Shown here piece by piece: positions 44,493 to 52,709 of a stretch of DNA of 64,000 nucleotides (position 1 is its first letter; each line of letters opens with the position of its first letter). A program made the translations under genes and the position numbers. The stretch is from assembly GCA_028292435.1 (NCBI GenBank), contig JAQGMI010000008.1, positions 1-64,000 on the forward strand, given 5' to 3'. Under the pieces are notes generated by a model, which worked only from the letters and a program-made list of their open reading frames with translations, was not told the DNA's origin and ran no database searches. This DNA comes from Betaproteobacteria bacterium (GTDB lineage Bacteria; Pseudomonadota; Gammaproteobacteria; Burkholderiales; SG8-41).

Positions 44493-45576
44493 ACCCTGCC
44501 AGCGGCAGCTTGACCGTCTTGCCGCTTGCCGCCGCGAGTTGAATCGCGAGCGTGACTTCGAGATTGCAACGCGCATCCTGCGCCGTTGCATGTACGCACG
44601 CCTTGCCGGTCGCAAGATGATCGAGCCATGCGCGCGTTTCATTGGCGATCGGCCCCCAGAAGTCGCCAAGCGCCCAGTCGCCGGGCGTGCCGCTCGACAG
44701 GAATACCATGTTTACGTTGTGATCGGGCAGATAGACGTGCGGTACGCCTTTCTCGCTGTACATCAACTGGTCGGTGTGATCGTCGTCGAGAATCATCACG
44801 CCTTCAGTGCCAAGTACCTCAACACGAGCCGCGTGACCGAGCGCCGGATATTTCTCCGGCAATGCGTAGCTCACGCCGAGATTGACCACCGCACCGTCGG
44901 CATACGTCACAATCGACCAGTTCACATCGTCGACGTCGTGGCCCGCCGCCTTCAATACGCCGGTCTGGCCGCGCGCATAGACCTCGACCGGCGCATTGCC
45001 TTCGAGCAGCCAGTTCATGAGATCGACGTAATACGTGAGCGCATCGACGACCGGCGTTGCCTCCGGATTGCGCTTCATCATCGCCAGCGCCTGCGAGCGC
45101 GAATTGAACACGCGGGCCGCGCCGCCGATCACTTTGCCGATGCGTCCCTGGATGATCTGCTCTTTCGCAATCAGGTAGCGGTCTTTGAAGCGGCGGCTGT
45201 AGCCCACCCGCAAATTAGCGTTGAATTTTTTTGCGGCCGCGATGATGCGATCGGCATCGGCGACGTTGAGTGCGATCGGTTTTTCGACCAGCACGGCCTT
45301 GCCAAGCTCGATTGCCTTGAGCACCGGCGCGAGATGCTCGCCTTCGCTCGTCGATACGATCACCGCTGTGACTTCCGGTCGCGAAATGATTTCATCGTTG
45401 CTGGTCGAAAAAACCTGCGCGCCAACAGCGCCGGCGAGCTTTTTAGCGGCGTCCGGATTCGTATCGGACACCGCAATGAAATTGACCGCCGGATGGGTAG
45501 AGGCGAGCTTCGCGCGCAGCGTGCCGATGCGGCCGGAGCCGACAACTGCGAGGCCGATTTGTTTGCGTTCCATCAT
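44491..45576 (-). CDS. Gfo/Idh/MocA-family oxidoreductase (copy B)
   Basis: 361 residues: GSGRIGTLRAKLA Rossmann motif, VEKPIALNVADADRI, YSRRFKDRYLIAKEQI and TYYVDLMNWLLEG. It is clearly a paralogue of the enzyme at 31070-32170, including GDWALGDFWGPIANETR near the C-terminus. Two ATGs are adjacent at 45576 and 45573. Upstream lies a 109-base inverted-repeat element; downstream a Bug gene. Confidence 0.88.
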   Translation of the reverse strand: MMERKQIGLAVVGSGRIGTLRAKLASTHPAVNFIAVSDTNPDAAKKLAGAVGAQVFSTSNDEIISRPEVTAVIVSTSEGEHLAPVLKAIELGKAVLVEKPIALNVADADRIIAAAKKFNANLRVGYSRRFKDRYLIAKEQIIQGRIGKVIGGAARVFNSRSQALAMMKRNPEATPVVDALTYYVDLMNWLLEGNAPVEVYARGQTGVLKAAGHDVDDVNWSIVTYADGAVVNLGVSYALPEKYPALGHAARVEVLGTEGVMILDDDHTDQLMYSEKGVPHVYLPDHNVNMVFLSSGTPGDWALGDFWGPIANETRAWLDHLATGKACVHATAQDARCNLEVTLAIQLAAASGKTVKLPLAG

Positions 45577-45597
45577 CTATTAGCGCCTAAAAATTAT

Positions 45598-45706
45598 CAG
45601 CCACAGATGAACACCGATGAAAAAAGAATCCCTGACATGGTTTTGCCTAAGATATCCCTGATTTTTATTTGAATTATCCGTGTGTATCTATGTTTATCTG
45701 TGGCTG
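45598..45706. repeat. 109-base element bounded by 11-bp inverted repeats
   Basis: CAGCCACAGAT at 45598-45608 and its exact complement ATCTGTGGCTG at 45696-45706 bound an AT-rich interior that includes GAACACCGATGA and several ATCC/TATC phrases. It fills the gap between the start of the Gfo/Idh gene and the stop of Bug copy 8. No open frame or promoter of quality is seen inside. Confidence 0.6.
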
Positions 45707-45712
45707 CGGATT

Positions 45713-46678
45713 TTATTCAATCTTGAGATTCAGCGTCTTGATGACCTTGCCCCATTTCGCCGCTTCAGACTTGATGTATTGCGCGAACTGCTCGGGCGTG
45801 TCGCCGACAGGTTCCGCGCCTTGCGCGATCAGGCGCTCTTTGACGTCAGGCAGCGACAGAATGCGCACGATCTCTTTGTTGAGCGTGGCGATCACTTCTT
45901 TGGGCGTGCGCGCGGGCGCAACATAGCCGAACCAGCCCGCAGCCTCGAAGCCCGGCACCGATTCGGCGACGGTCGGCAGATCCGGCAACTGCGGCGAGCG
46001 CTTCGCGGTCGTCACGGCGATGGCGCGCAGACGGTTCGCCTTGATTTGCGGCAGCGCGGTCGGCATCGCATCGAACATCGCGTGCACCTGGCCGCTGATC
46101 ATGTCGATGTGCGCAAGCGGGCTCGATTTGTACGCGATATGTTCCATCGTTATGCCGGTCATCGACTTGAACAGTTCAGCGGACAGATGGATTGTGCCGC
46201 CGGCGCCGGCCGATGCGTAAGTCAATTTGCCGGGGTTGGCTTTGCCATAAGCGATCAGGTCGTTGACCGTTTTTATCGGCAACGCCGGCGTAACGATCAG
46301 CACGTTGGTCGTCTTCACCATGTTGGTGATCGGCGCGAACGCGGTGTTGCTGTCGTACGGCATCTGCGAATAGAGGCTCTGATTGATCGCGATCACGCTC
46401 GCCGCACCCAGCACGATCGTGTAGCCGTCGGGCGGCGCCTTGGCAACGAGGTCGGTGCCGATGTTGCCGCCGGCCCCGGGCCGGTTATCGACGACCACCT
46501 GCTGTCCGAAATGCTCGGCCATGCGCACCGCCACCGTACGCGCGAGCACGTCGGAATTGCTGCCGGCACCGAACGGGACCACCATGCGGATGGGCTTGGT
46601 CGGAAACGACGCGGGGTCGGCGGCCAACGTTGCGGCGGAGTTAATCAGCATCAGTGCAATCATCGTTTTCTTTATCAT
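45713..46678 (-). CDS. Bug/TctC-family substrate-binding protein (copy 8)
   Basis: 321 residues with signal peptide MIKKTMIALMLINSAATLA. The ligand loop MVVPFGAGSNSDVLAR lacks the double glycine seen in most copies but keeps the aspartate; the second motif is VDNRPGAGGNIG. GAGG stands nine bases before the ATG at 46676-46678. It is the second of two tandem Bug genes. Confidence 0.92.
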   Translation of the reverse strand: MIKKTMIALMLINSAATLAADPASFPTKPIRMVVPFGAGSNSDVLARTVAVRMAEHFGQQVVVDNRPGAGGNIGTDLVAKAPPDGYTIVLGAASVIAINQSLYSQMPYDSNTAFAPITNMVKTTNVLIVTPALPIKTVNDLIAYGKANPGKLTYASAGAGGTIHLSAELFKSMTGITMEHIAYKSSPLAHIDMISGQVHAMFDAMPTALPQIKANRLRAIAVTTAKRSPQLPDLPTVAESVPGFEAAGWFGYVAPARTPKEVIATLNKEIVRILSLPDVKERLIAQGAEPVGDTPEQFAQYIKSEAAKWGKVIKTLNLKIE

Positions 46679-46689
46679 TATTTTTCCTC

Positions 46690-47664
46690 TTAATCCGGCT
46701 TCGCGCCTGATTGCTTAACGGCCTTACCCCAGCGCACGATTTCTTCGCGCAGGAACGCTTCGAACTGCTGCGGCGTCGTTGCCGCGACTTCAACGCCCTG
46801 AGCCGACAGCCGTTCGCGCACATCGGGCGTCGTCAGCACTCGCACGATGTCGTCGTGCAACCGCATGACGATCGGCTTCGGTGTGCGCGCCGGAACAGCG
46901 ACTCCCCACCACGCCGTCATGTCGTAATCGGGAAATCCGGCTTCGGCAATCGTCGGCAGTTCGGGCACGGTGCGCATCCGCGACTTGCCGGTCGCCGCAA
47001 TCGCGCGTACGCGCCCGGTCTTCAATGGCCCTTCAAGCGCGAGCTGGGTGCCGAACGTGAAACTCAACTGCCCCGACATGACATCGGTGAGCGCGGGCGA
47101 CAGCCCTTTATACGGAACGTGTGCGACATCGATGCCGGCCATCGACTTGAACATTTCGCCCATCAGATGCGCGGAACCGCCGCTGCCGGTCGAGCCGTAC
47201 GCGAGCTGGCCGGGCTTCGTCTTCGCGAGCGTCACCAGTTCGCGCACGTTCTTGACCGGCAGTTGCGAATTGACTGCAAGCAGCATGGACGCGCCGCCGA
47301 TCTGCGTGACCGGCGCGAAATCGCGCGTCGCGTCGAACGGCAGTTTCGGATACAGCGCAGGATTGATTGCGAATGCGGTTGCCGTCAGCAGCATCGTGTA
47401 GCCGTCCGGCGCGCTCTTGGCGACGATGTCGGTGCCGATCGTTGTGCCGCCGCCGGCACGGTTGTCGACGATGACCTGCTGCTGCCACATCTCCGCGAGT
47501 TTCTGGCTCAGGAGCCGGCCGATGAAGTCGTTGATTGCGCCCGGGGTATACGGCACGACGAAACGCACGGGACGCGCGGGAAATTCGGCGGCACCGACAG
47601 GCAGCGAAGTCAATGCGGCCAGCATGAGTGCCCACGCGATTTTCAACCGCGGCGCCGCTTGCAT
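46690..47664 (-). CDS. Bug/TctC-family substrate-binding protein (copy 9)
   Basis: 324 residues from the ATG at 47662-47664; the frame to 47817 would run across the divergent HutG-like gene. Signal peptide ends SLPVGAAEF. The ligand loop FVVPYTPGAINDFIGR is the most unusual of the ten, with Ala-Ile-Asn in place of the Gly-rich turn; the second motif is VDNRAGGGTTIG. It starts the Bug9-Bug8-Gfo-Bug7 run and diverges from the N-formylglutamate-hydrolase-like gene across only 38 bases. Confidence 0.92.
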   Translation of the reverse strand: MQAAPRLKIAWALMLAALTSLPVGAAEFPARPVRFVVPYTPGAINDFIGRLLSQKLAEMWQQQVIVDNRAGGGTTIGTDIVAKSAPDGYTMLLTATAFAINPALYPKLPFDATRDFAPVTQIGGASMLLAVNSQLPVKNVRELVTLAKTKPGQLAYGSTGSGGSAHLMGEMFKSMAGIDVAHVPYKGLSPALTDVMSGQLSFTFGTQLALEGPLKTGRVRAIAATGKSRMRTVPELPTIAEAGFPDYDMTAWWGVAVPARTPKPIVMRLHDDIVRVLTTPDVRERLSAQGVEVAATTPQQFEAFLREEIVRWGKAVKQSGAKPD

Positions 47665-47702
47665 TATGATTTGCCCCTCATTTGAATTCGATCGGATCCG
47701 CG

Positions 47703-48563
47703 ATGATACATGCCCAACCCGGACTTTTCCTGCGCTATGAGCCAACGGCTGCGGCGCTGCCGCTGATTGTAGATGTATCGCGCAGCGGACGCGAATATCC
47801 GAAGGAGTACCGCACACCGCTGCCGTTCACGACGGTGCACGACAACGTGTCGATGTACGTGGAGGATTTGTACGCGGGCGCGCCGGCTGTCGGCGCGACG
47901 CTGCTTTACTGCACGTTTCCGAATACGTGGGTCGATGTAAACCGCGACGAGCTCGACATGGATCCCTCAGTCGTCGACGGCGCATGGCCGGTTACATTAA
48001 AACCGACGCCGCGCACGCTCGAAGGTCTCGGTCTCATCAAAAGTAAATCACGCTACGGCGAACCGTTTCAGGAACGCAAGCTCGCCGTCGCCGAAATCGA
48101 AGAGCGGCTTACGAAATACTATCGGCCGTATCACGCCGAGTTAAAGCGCATTATCGACGATATGCATACGCGCTTCGGCGTCGTGCGCCAGATCTCCTGT
48201 CATTGCATGTCCGCGGTCGGCGCGCCGACGCATCCCGATGCCGGCCAGCCGCGCCCTGATTTCTGCATCGGCGATCTGCACGGCAAAACGACGTCGCCGG
48301 AATTTCGCACGCTGATCGTCGATACGCTGAAAAGCCTCGGCTACAGCGTTACCGTCAACCAACCTTACGTCGGCAACGTGCTGATCGACCGCAACAGCGA
48401 TCCCGCGCGCGGCATCGACAGCCTGCAGATCGAAATCAATAAGAAATTGTTTATGGACACAAAGACGTTTCGCCCAACGGCGGGACTCGCGAAAGTTAAA
48501 GCAGACCTCGACAAGTTGCTTGCCGCCGTCGCGGAAGACACGCGCAAACGCATCAAGCGCTGA
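47703..48563 (+). CDS. N-formylglutamate amidohydrolase-family protein
   Basis: 286 residues of the FGase family (HutG type), which hydrolyses N-formylglutamate or similar N-acyl amino acids in the cytosol. Recognisable parts are VDVSRSGREYPKEYR, VDVNRDELDMDPSVVDG, DDMHTRFGVVRQISCHCMSAVG and DFCIGDLHG. The ATG at 47703 is preferred to the TTG at 47682. It is the only plus-strand gene in the island and has no other histidine-degradation genes beside it. Confidence 0.85.
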   Translation: MIHAQPGLFLRYEPTAAALPLIVDVSRSGREYPKEYRTPLPFTTVHDNVSMYVEDLYAGAPAVGATLLYCTFPNTWVDVNRDELDMDPSVVDGAWPVTLKPTPRTLEGLGLIKSKSRYGEPFQERKLAVAEIEERLTKYYRPYHAELKRIIDDMHTRFGVVRQISCHCMSAVGAPTHPDAGQPRPDFCIGDLHGKTTSPEFRTLIVDTLKSLGYSVTVNQPYVGNVLIDRNSDPARGIDSLQIEINKKLFMDTKTFRPTAGLAKVKADLDKLLAAVAEDTRKRIKR

Positions 48564-48574
48564 GGATTGCAGCG

Positions 48575-48970
48575 CTAGATTGCCGCAATCACCTGAATCT
48601 CGACCATCAGCCCGGGGTCCGCGAGATGCACGACTTCGACCATCGTGCTGGTCGGCAGGTTGTCCTTAAAGAATTCTTCGCGCGCCGCGACGATCTGCTT
48701 GAACTCGCGAATGTCGGTTGTATAGACCGTGGTCCAGACGACATCCGCCATCGTCGCGCCTGCGGCCGCAAGGCTTTGCTCGACGTTGCGCAGGCACTGG
48801 CGCGTCTGCTCGAGCATGCTTCCCTTGCCGACCTGATTCGCCTCGTTATCGCGCGCGACCTGGCCCGACACGAAAATCATGCTCTTCGGTTGATCGACTC
48901 TCACATAATGGTTGTAGACGGTGGCCCGTGCGTGTTTCATGCCGGGCGGATTGCCGCGTTTGATCGCCAT
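48575..48970 (-). CDS. RidA-family (YjgF/YER057c) protein
   Basis: 131 residues. RidA proteins hydrolyse reactive enamine/imine intermediates or act in specialised catabolic pathways. Seen are SGQVARDNEANQVGKGSMLEQTRQCLRN, VVWTTVYTTDI and the ending ADPGLMVEIQVIAAI, with the carboxylate-binding Arg of true RidA replaced in VEIQVIAAI (no Arg in the usual IE(I/V)E.IA context). GGGAG lies six bases before the ATG at 48968-48970. Last gene of a VOC-AA_synth-Bug-RidA operon. Confidence 0.82.
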   Translation of the reverse strand: MAIKRGNPPGMKHARATVYNHYVRVDQPKSMIFVSGQVARDNEANQVGKGSMLEQTRQCLRNVEQSLAAAGATMADVVWTTVYTTDIREFKQIVAAREEFFKDNLPTSTMVEVVHLADPGLMVEIQVIAAI

Positions 48971-48983
48971 AGTCGCTCCCTGA

Positions 48984-49955
48984 TTAATCCGCCGTAATGC
49001 CGGCTTCACGAATGATCGCTGTCCAGCGTTTTTGCTCGACGCGCATCAGCGCGGCAAATTCGGCCGGCGTCGGTCCCGCCGGCGCATAACCCAGCACGTC
49101 GAGCCGCGCGCGCGTTTCCGGCTGCGCGAGGCTCTTGATCGTTTCGCCCGCGATCTTGTCGATCGCCGCGCGTGGAGTCGCAGCCGGAAACAGGAAGCCC
49201 TGCCAGTTGACCGCTTCGTAATCAGGCAGGTTGAGCGCCTCGGCAACCGTCGGCAGTTCAGACAGCGCGGCGAAACGCTTCTTCGTCGTCACAGCAAGTC
49301 CGCGCACCTTGCCCGATTTGACGAACGGCAGCGCGCCCTGCATGCCCGACACCATGACCGGGATGCGACCGCCGAGCACGTCGACGAGCCCGGGCGGCCC
49401 GCCTTTATAAGGAATGTGATTCAACTGGATGCCCGCCATCTTGTTGAGCAATTCCCCGCCGAGATGCTGCATGCTGCCGACACCCGACGAGGCGTAGTCG
49501 ATTTGTTTCGGTTTCGCTTTCGCAATGTCGACGAGGTCCTTCATCGTCTGGCCCGAAAATGACAAGCCAACGAGCCATACATTTGGCGACTGCGTGAGCT
49601 GCGTGACCGGCGTGAAATCGCGAATCGCATCGAACGGCGCGCGCTTGCTCACGATCGGCGCGGTAATCGTATCGATCGCGCACAACAGCATCGTGTAACC
49701 GTCGGGCGTCGCCTGCCGCACGATGTCAGCACCGAGCATGCCCGCCGCGCCGGGCCGGTTGTCGACGACAAACTGCTGGCCAAGACTTTCGCCGAGCTTC
49801 TGCGTGATGAAGCGCCCGATCGTGTCAGAGCCGCCGCCGGTCGCCTGCGGGATGATCAGGCGGACTGGCCGTTCAGGATAGGCGGGTTGGGCGGCGCAAA
49901 GATGGCCGGATGCAACGGTACTCAATAGAAGCAACGTAAAACGAGCGCGGTTCAT
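48984..49955 (-). CDS. Bug/TctC-family substrate-binding protein (copy 10)
   Basis: 323 residues, signal peptide ending TVASGHLCAAQ. Ligand loop LIIPQATGGGSDTIGR has Gln-Ala-Thr where most copies have Tyr-Pro-Pro; second motif VDNRPGAAGMLG. It is flanked by the AA_synth gene upstream and RidA downstream on the same strand with gaps of 32 and 13 bases, so its ligand may be a nitrogen-containing acid. Confidence 0.92.
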   Translation of the reverse strand: MNRARFTLLLLSTVASGHLCAAQPAYPERPVRLIIPQATGGGSDTIGRFITQKLGESLGQQFVVDNRPGAAGMLGADIVRQATPDGYTMLLCAIDTITAPIVSKRAPFDAIRDFTPVTQLTQSPNVWLVGLSFSGQTMKDLVDIAKAKPKQIDYASSGVGSMQHLGGELLNKMAGIQLNHIPYKGGPPGLVDVLGGRIPVMVSGMQGALPFVKSGKVRGLAVTTKKRFAALSELPTVAEALNLPDYEAVNWQGFLFPAATPRAAIDKIAGETIKSLAQPETRARLDVLGYAPAGPTPAEFAALMRVEQKRWTAIIREAGITAD

Positions 49956-49987
49956 AAAAACTTCTCCCTGAGTTGAGTACCGTGAAA

Positions 49988-50611
49988 CTATTTTTTATCG
50001 ACGTACACATCGCGGCCGCGTTTGACGTCTTGCTTGCGCAGGCCGCCGATGCGCGCGTGCAGGCGGCCCCGCCCCGCGCCGACCAGTATGACGACCACTT
50101 CGTCGGGCAAAGGCGCGTCCGGCATTGCAGCCTGCACCGTGTCGTAGTGCGAACGCACGTACAGCGCATTCTTGAACGCGAGCGGCACATCGAGCGTTGC
50201 ACCGAGCGCGCCGCGCTTCACGTTGGCAGCCATCCACGCCGTCGCATCGCCGAGCGCCTTGCGCACGCGCGTCGCAAACGGCCGCGTAATGGTCGCATAG
50301 CCGTGCTCGATTTCGCCGCGCGTACCGACGATGGCGCCCTTGCCGTAACTTTCAACCCGCTGCGGATCATCGCCGAACTGCGCGAGCAACTTCTGCACCA
50401 GCAGCGTCCCGATCTCGGCACCGAACTCAATCAGCGGCTCGATGTCGGCCACCGGTTTGCCTGCATAGGGATTGTGGATCGCCGCCATCGCTGCGACGCG
50501 AATCAGGGGTGGACCGTCGGAACGGCCAGCCTCAAGCCGGATTTCTTCGACGAGCACCGCCGTTTTGCGGATTGCGAATTGAAGACGCGGCGCCGCCTTC
50601 TTTTTCGCCAT
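49988..50611 (-). CDS. AA_synth (DUF1185)-family protein
   Basis: 207 residues. The segment IRKTAVLVEEIRLEAGR, then AAMAAIHNPYAGK, IEPLIEFGAEIGTLL and RGEIEHGYATITRPFATRVRKAL match the amino acid synthesis family (PF06684), a fold related to the peptide-synthesis and phosphoribosyl enzymes only by name; actual chemistry is unknown to me. It lies four bases from the VOC gene stop and is frequently found with Bug proteins in betaproteobacteria. Confidence 0.78.
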   Translation of the reverse strand: MAKKKAAPRLQFAIRKTAVLVEEIRLEAGRSDGPPLIRVAAMAAIHNPYAGKPVADIEPLIEFGAEIGTLLVQKLLAQFGDDPQRVESYGKGAIVGTRGEIEHGYATITRPFATRVRKALGDATAWMAANVKRGALGATLDVPLAFKNALYVRSHYDTVQAAMPDAPLPDEVVVILVGAGRGRLHARIGGLRKQDVKRGRDVYVDKK

Positions 50612-50614
50612 CGA

Positions 50615-51034
50615 TTATTTGTCCTGCACGGCGACAACGTCCCTGGCCGCGCCGCCCCAGCCGTTTGCGGTGATATCGACGACCACGCCGTTCGGATCGT
50701 GATACTTCACTTCGTAAAAGCCGCCGCCTTCAGCCGGCTCGCCCATCCAGTGCTTGCCGCCCTCGGCTTCGAGCGCCTTGCGCGTCGCGGCGACGTCGTC
50801 GACCCAGAAGCCGACGTGATGTATTCCCACGAAATCGCAGCCGCGTTCACCGGCCGCGTCCAGCGTCTTGTAATCGAGCAGCGCGAGATTAATCACACCG
50901 TCCGAGAGATAAACGCCGCGCGCGTTTTCCCAGTCGGTCTCGCCGACTTTGTGCATGCCGAACACGCGCATATAAAATTCGGCCGCCTTTTGCGGATTGG
51001 GGACCTGCATCGCGATATGCCTCAACCTTGCCAT
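50615..51034 (-). CDS. VOC-family (glyoxalase/dioxygenase fold) protein
   Basis: 139 residues with one pair of beta-alpha-beta-beta-beta modules: RLRHIAMQVPNPQKAAEFYMRVFGM and HHVGFWVDDVAATRKALEAEGG. Metal ligand candidates are His in LRHIA, His in IHHVGF and Glu in FYEVKYHDPNG. The ATG at 51032-51034 has GGAGG six bases upstream. First gene of the VOC-AA_synth-Bug-RidA operon. Substrate unknown. Confidence 0.83.
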   Translation of the reverse strand: MARLRHIAMQVPNPQKAAEFYMRVFGMHKVGETDWENARGVYLSDGVINLALLDYKTLDAAGERGCDFVGIHHVGFWVDDVAATRKALEAEGGKHWMGEPAEGGGFYEVKYHDPNGVVVDITANGWGGAARDVVAVQDK

Positions 51035-51265
51035 GACTTGCCTCCAGCGGGCCGCCTCACGGGCGAAACGGGCACTTTAGCATCGCCGCCGCTCGCCGCA
51101 CCATAATCAGGCGGTTCGCCGCGTTCGCCACCCATTTTGGTGCTTGTGCCGGGTTGCCGCACCGCTGACGCGCCAGCGTAGAATAACTGCAGGTCGCAGC
51201 CGTTTCAGTGTGTTTCAGGCAAGCCAGCTCGCCGCTTGGCACAGCCATTGCTCCATACATTCAAA

Positions 51266-52708
51266 ATGAACATGCCGATGAATGGTACGTTGAAGGCGCC
51301 GCGTTGGTTCAACGAGATGTACGACGACGCCGGCTTGCCGCGCGAACACTACGGCCCGTACGCGGAATGGCTCGGCTCGAAGCCGGTCGAATTCATGCTG
51401 CAAAAGCAAAAAGAAGCCGACACGCTTTACGCCCGCCAGGGCATTACGTTCGCGGTGTATGGCGATGACACGGGCGTCGAACGTTCGATCCCGTTCGACA
51501 TCATTCCGCGCATCATGCGGCCCGGTGCGTGGAAAGTGCTGTCCGACGGCTGCGTGCAACGCGTGCGTGCGCTCAACGCATTCCTGAAAGATATTTATCA
51601 CGAGCAGGAAATTATCAAGGCCGGCATCATCCCGGCGCAGCAGATCCTCGGCAACAGCCTCTTCCGCGAGGAAATGCGCGGCTTCAACGTGCCGGCCGAC
51701 GTTTACGTGCATGTGGCCGGCATCGATATCGTCAAAGTCGACCGCGACAGCTTTTACGTGCTCGAAGACAATCTGCGCACGCCGTCTGGCGTCTCTTACA
51801 TGCTCGAAAACCGCAAAATGATGATGCGGCTGTTTCCGGATCTCTTTTCACGCATTCCGATCGCGCCGGTCGATCACTACGCCGACGTGCTGCTCGACAA
51901 TCTGCGCGCGGTTGCACCGGCGGGCATCAGCAATCCGACCGTCGCGGTGCTCACGCCCGGCTCGTACAACAGCGCGTACTTCGAGCACGCATTCCTCGCG
52001 CAGCAAATGGGCGTCGAGCTTGTCGAAGGGCCCGACCTGTTCGTCGCCGATGATTATGTCTATATGCGCACGACGCACGGCCCGCAGCGGGTCGACGTCA
52101 TTTACCGCCGGGTCGACGACGATTTCCTGGATCCGCTCGCGTTTCGCGCCGATTCGGTGGTTGGCGTTCCCGGGCTCTTCGGCGCCTACCGCGCCGGCCG
52201 CGTAACGCTCGCCAACGCCATCGGCACCGGCGTAGCGGACGACAAATCCACTTACGTTTATGTGCCCGACATGGTGCGGTTTTACCTGGGCGAGGAGCCG
52301 ATCCTGCAAAACGTGCCGACTTACCAGCTCGGCAAACCCGACGATCTCGCTTACGTGCTCGCGCATCTGCGCGAACTCGTGGTCAAGGAAGTCCAGGGCT
52401 CAGGCGGCTACGGCATGCTGGTCGGCCCAGCCGCGAGCCGCGAGGAGATCGACGCGTACCGCGAGCGCATACTCGTCACGCCTGCCGCATTCATTGCCCA
52501 ACCGACGCTTGCCTTGTCGACTTGCCCGACTTACGTGCAATCGGGCATCGCGCCCCGTCACGTCGATCTGCGGCCTTACGTGTTGTCGGGCAAGACCGTC
52601 TCGCTGGTGCCGGGCGGACTCACGCGGGTCGCCCTGCGCGAAGGCTCGCTCGTCGTCAATTCTTCCCAGGGCGGCGGCACCAAAGACACCTGGGTACTCG
52701 AGTCCTGA
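51266..52708 (+). CDS. Circularly permuted ATP-grasp type 2 protein
   Basis: 480 residues of the CP_ATPgrasp (DUF404/DUF407) family. Seen are GITFAVYGDDTGVERSIPFD, PRIMRPGAWKVLSDG, the core block HVAGIDIVKVDRDSFYVLEDNLRTPSGVSYMLENR with conserved acidic residues for Mg-ATP, and VVKEVQGSGGYGMLVGP as the phosphate-binding loop. Such proteins are predicted to join a carboxylate to an amine. The ATG at 51266 is preferred to TTG 51236. The alpha-E gene follows after one base, so the two are certainly cotranscribed. Confidence 0.9.
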   Translation: MNMPMNGTLKAPRWFNEMYDDAGLPREHYGPYAEWLGSKPVEFMLQKQKEADTLYARQGITFAVYGDDTGVERSIPFDIIPRIMRPGAWKVLSDGCVQRVRALNAFLKDIYHEQEIIKAGIIPAQQILGNSLFREEMRGFNVPADVYVHVAGIDIVKVDRDSFYVLEDNLRTPSGVSYMLENRKMMMRLFPDLFSRIPIAPVDHYADVLLDNLRAVAPAGISNPTVAVLTPGSYNSAYFEHAFLAQQMGVELVEGPDLFVADDYVYMRTTHGPQRVDVIYRRVDDDFLDPLAFRADSVVGVPGLFGAYRAGRVTLANAIGTGVADDKSTYVYVPDMVRFYLGEEPILQNVPTYQLGKPDDLAYVLAHLRELVVKEVQGSGGYGMLVGPAASREEIDAYRERILVTPAAFIAQPTLALSTCPTYVQSGIAPRHVDLRPYVLSGKTVSLVPGGLTRVALREGSLVVNSSQGGGTKDTWVLES

Positions 52709-52709
52709 C

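Noticed and set aside
44539..46693. Large plus-strand frames opposite Gfo copy B and Bug copy 8
   Set aside because: Same reason: antisense shadows of well-supported genes, no recognisable domains.
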